Part shown: one piece after another, positions 7,276 through 7,517 of the stretch
Layout of the letters: every line of letters starts with the position of its first letter
Position numbering within the stretch: the stretch's first letter is position 1
From: an uncultured Collinsella sp.
Lineage (GTDB): Bacteria > Actinomycetota > Coriobacteriia > Coriobacteriales > Coriobacteriaceae
Assembly (NCBI GenBank): GCA_900757235.1
Contig: CAAENB010000106.1
Coordinates: forward strand, 1 to 7,517
Reading direction: 5' to 3'
DNA length: 7,517 nt
Translations under genes and position numbers: made by a program
The notes under the pieces: model-generated
What the model was told of the DNA's origin: nothing
Seen by the model: only the letters and a program-made list of their open reading frames with translations
Databases searched by the model: none

Positions 7276-7357
7276 ATGGCGCAGCCTCGGCGCGTCGTGC
7301 GCGCGGGGTGCCGAAATCGATCGGAAAGGGTGCGCGGTGCGGCCTCGCTTGCTCTCA

Positions 7358-7422
7358 AAACGTGTACGTCAGCCTCCAAAACCGACAAAAAATGACATGT
7401 TTGGAGGCTGACGTACACGTTT
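7358..7422. repeat. Perfect 23-bp inverted repeat with 19-nt loop, upstream of the phosphatase gene
   Basis: The arm at 7358-7380 (beginning AAACGTGTACGTCAGCC) is the exact reverse complement of 7400-7422. The loop (7381-7399) is A-rich, with a run of six A at 7387-7392. The element lies in a gene-free stretch about 120 bp before the phosphatase start, outside the predicted -10 box. It is followed by only four T on the - strand and three on the + strand, so it is a weak intrinsic terminator at best. A dispersed repeat, an operator pair or a terminator for an unseen gene are all open. Confidence 0.8.
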
Positions 7423-7475
7423 GGATAGGGGCGAGGGCGGCGACGGACGAAAGTCACGCCTGTGCCACGTCCGAT

Positions 7476-7517
7476 GTGCTAGCGTTTGGGTGAATAAAAC
7501 GAGCCCGTGCGGAAAGG
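7476..7517 (+). promoter_or_regulatory. Possible promoter and ribosome binding site of a gene beyond the right edge
   Basis: TGTGCTAGCGT at 7475-7485 contains an extended -10-like TGC-TAGCGT (-10 at 7480-7485). The window ends in GGAAAGG (7511-7517), a purine-rich ribosome-binding-site-like run with no start codon after it yet. Together they suggest a + strand gene starting within about 10 nt of the window end. There is no convincing -35 box. Confidence 0.3.

Noticed and set aside
6362..7276. 304-codon open frame on the + strand opposite the phosphatase gene
   Set aside because: The - strand frame carries all PHP metal motifs and a good ribosome binding site; this one has neither.
6987..7493. 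168-codon + strand open frame running through the inverted repeat to near the window end
   Set aside because: It starts inside the antisense of the phosphatase gene and has no recognisable protein features; similar peptides at both arms are just the inverted repeat being translated.

Overview
The window is almost entirely a histidine biosynthesis cluster from a high-G+C bacterium. Eight genes on the + strand, in the order hisD-hisC-hisB-hisH-hisA-hisF-hisI-hisE (14 to 6298), meet a convergent PHP-type histidinol-phosphatase gene on the - strand (6326 to 7237). By eye the coding DNA is about two-thirds G+C, with strong G/C bias at third codon positions and strong AGGAGG-type ribosome binding sites. 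With separate hisI and hisE genes, a monofunctional hisB and a PHP phosphatase, this fits a high-G+C actinomycete. My best guess is a Coriobacteriia gut organism such as Collinsella; that is an inference, not a demonstration.

Layout: hisD, hisC and hisB are packed with gaps of 1 and 0 nt. An 80-nt gap then holds a REP-like hairpin. hisH, hisA and hisF are packed again (4-nt overlap, 3-nt gap). A 142-nt gap follows, filled by a large imperfect palindrome around a perfect 18-bp core. hisI comes next, then a 45-nt gap and hisE. The two transcription units converge across 27 nt containing a short hairpin that overlaps both stop codons. Upstream of the phosphatase gene, 7238 to 7517 has no gene but carries a likely -10 box for that gene and a perfect 23-bp inverted repeat. 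The last bases look like a promoter and ribosome binding site for a + strand gene beyond the window.

Together the nine proteins cover every step from phosphoribosyl-ATP to histidine: HisE and HisI hydrolyse PR-ATP and open the ring, HisA isomerises, HisH/HisF form the glutamine-dependent IGP synthase, HisB dehydrates IGP, HisC transaminates, the PHP enzyme dephosphorylates histidinol phosphate and HisD oxidises histidinol. Only the first enzyme, ATP phosphoribosyltransferase (HisG, with or without HisZ), is absent; it probably lies just left of base 1.

The proteins are ordinary apart from a roughly 50-residue Ala-rich C-terminal tail on HisD and an insertion in HisH. The least explained content is the set of four unrelated-looking palindromic elements, each sitting in an intergenic gap. 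I see no tRNA, rRNA, CRISPR, transposase or obvious riboswitch.
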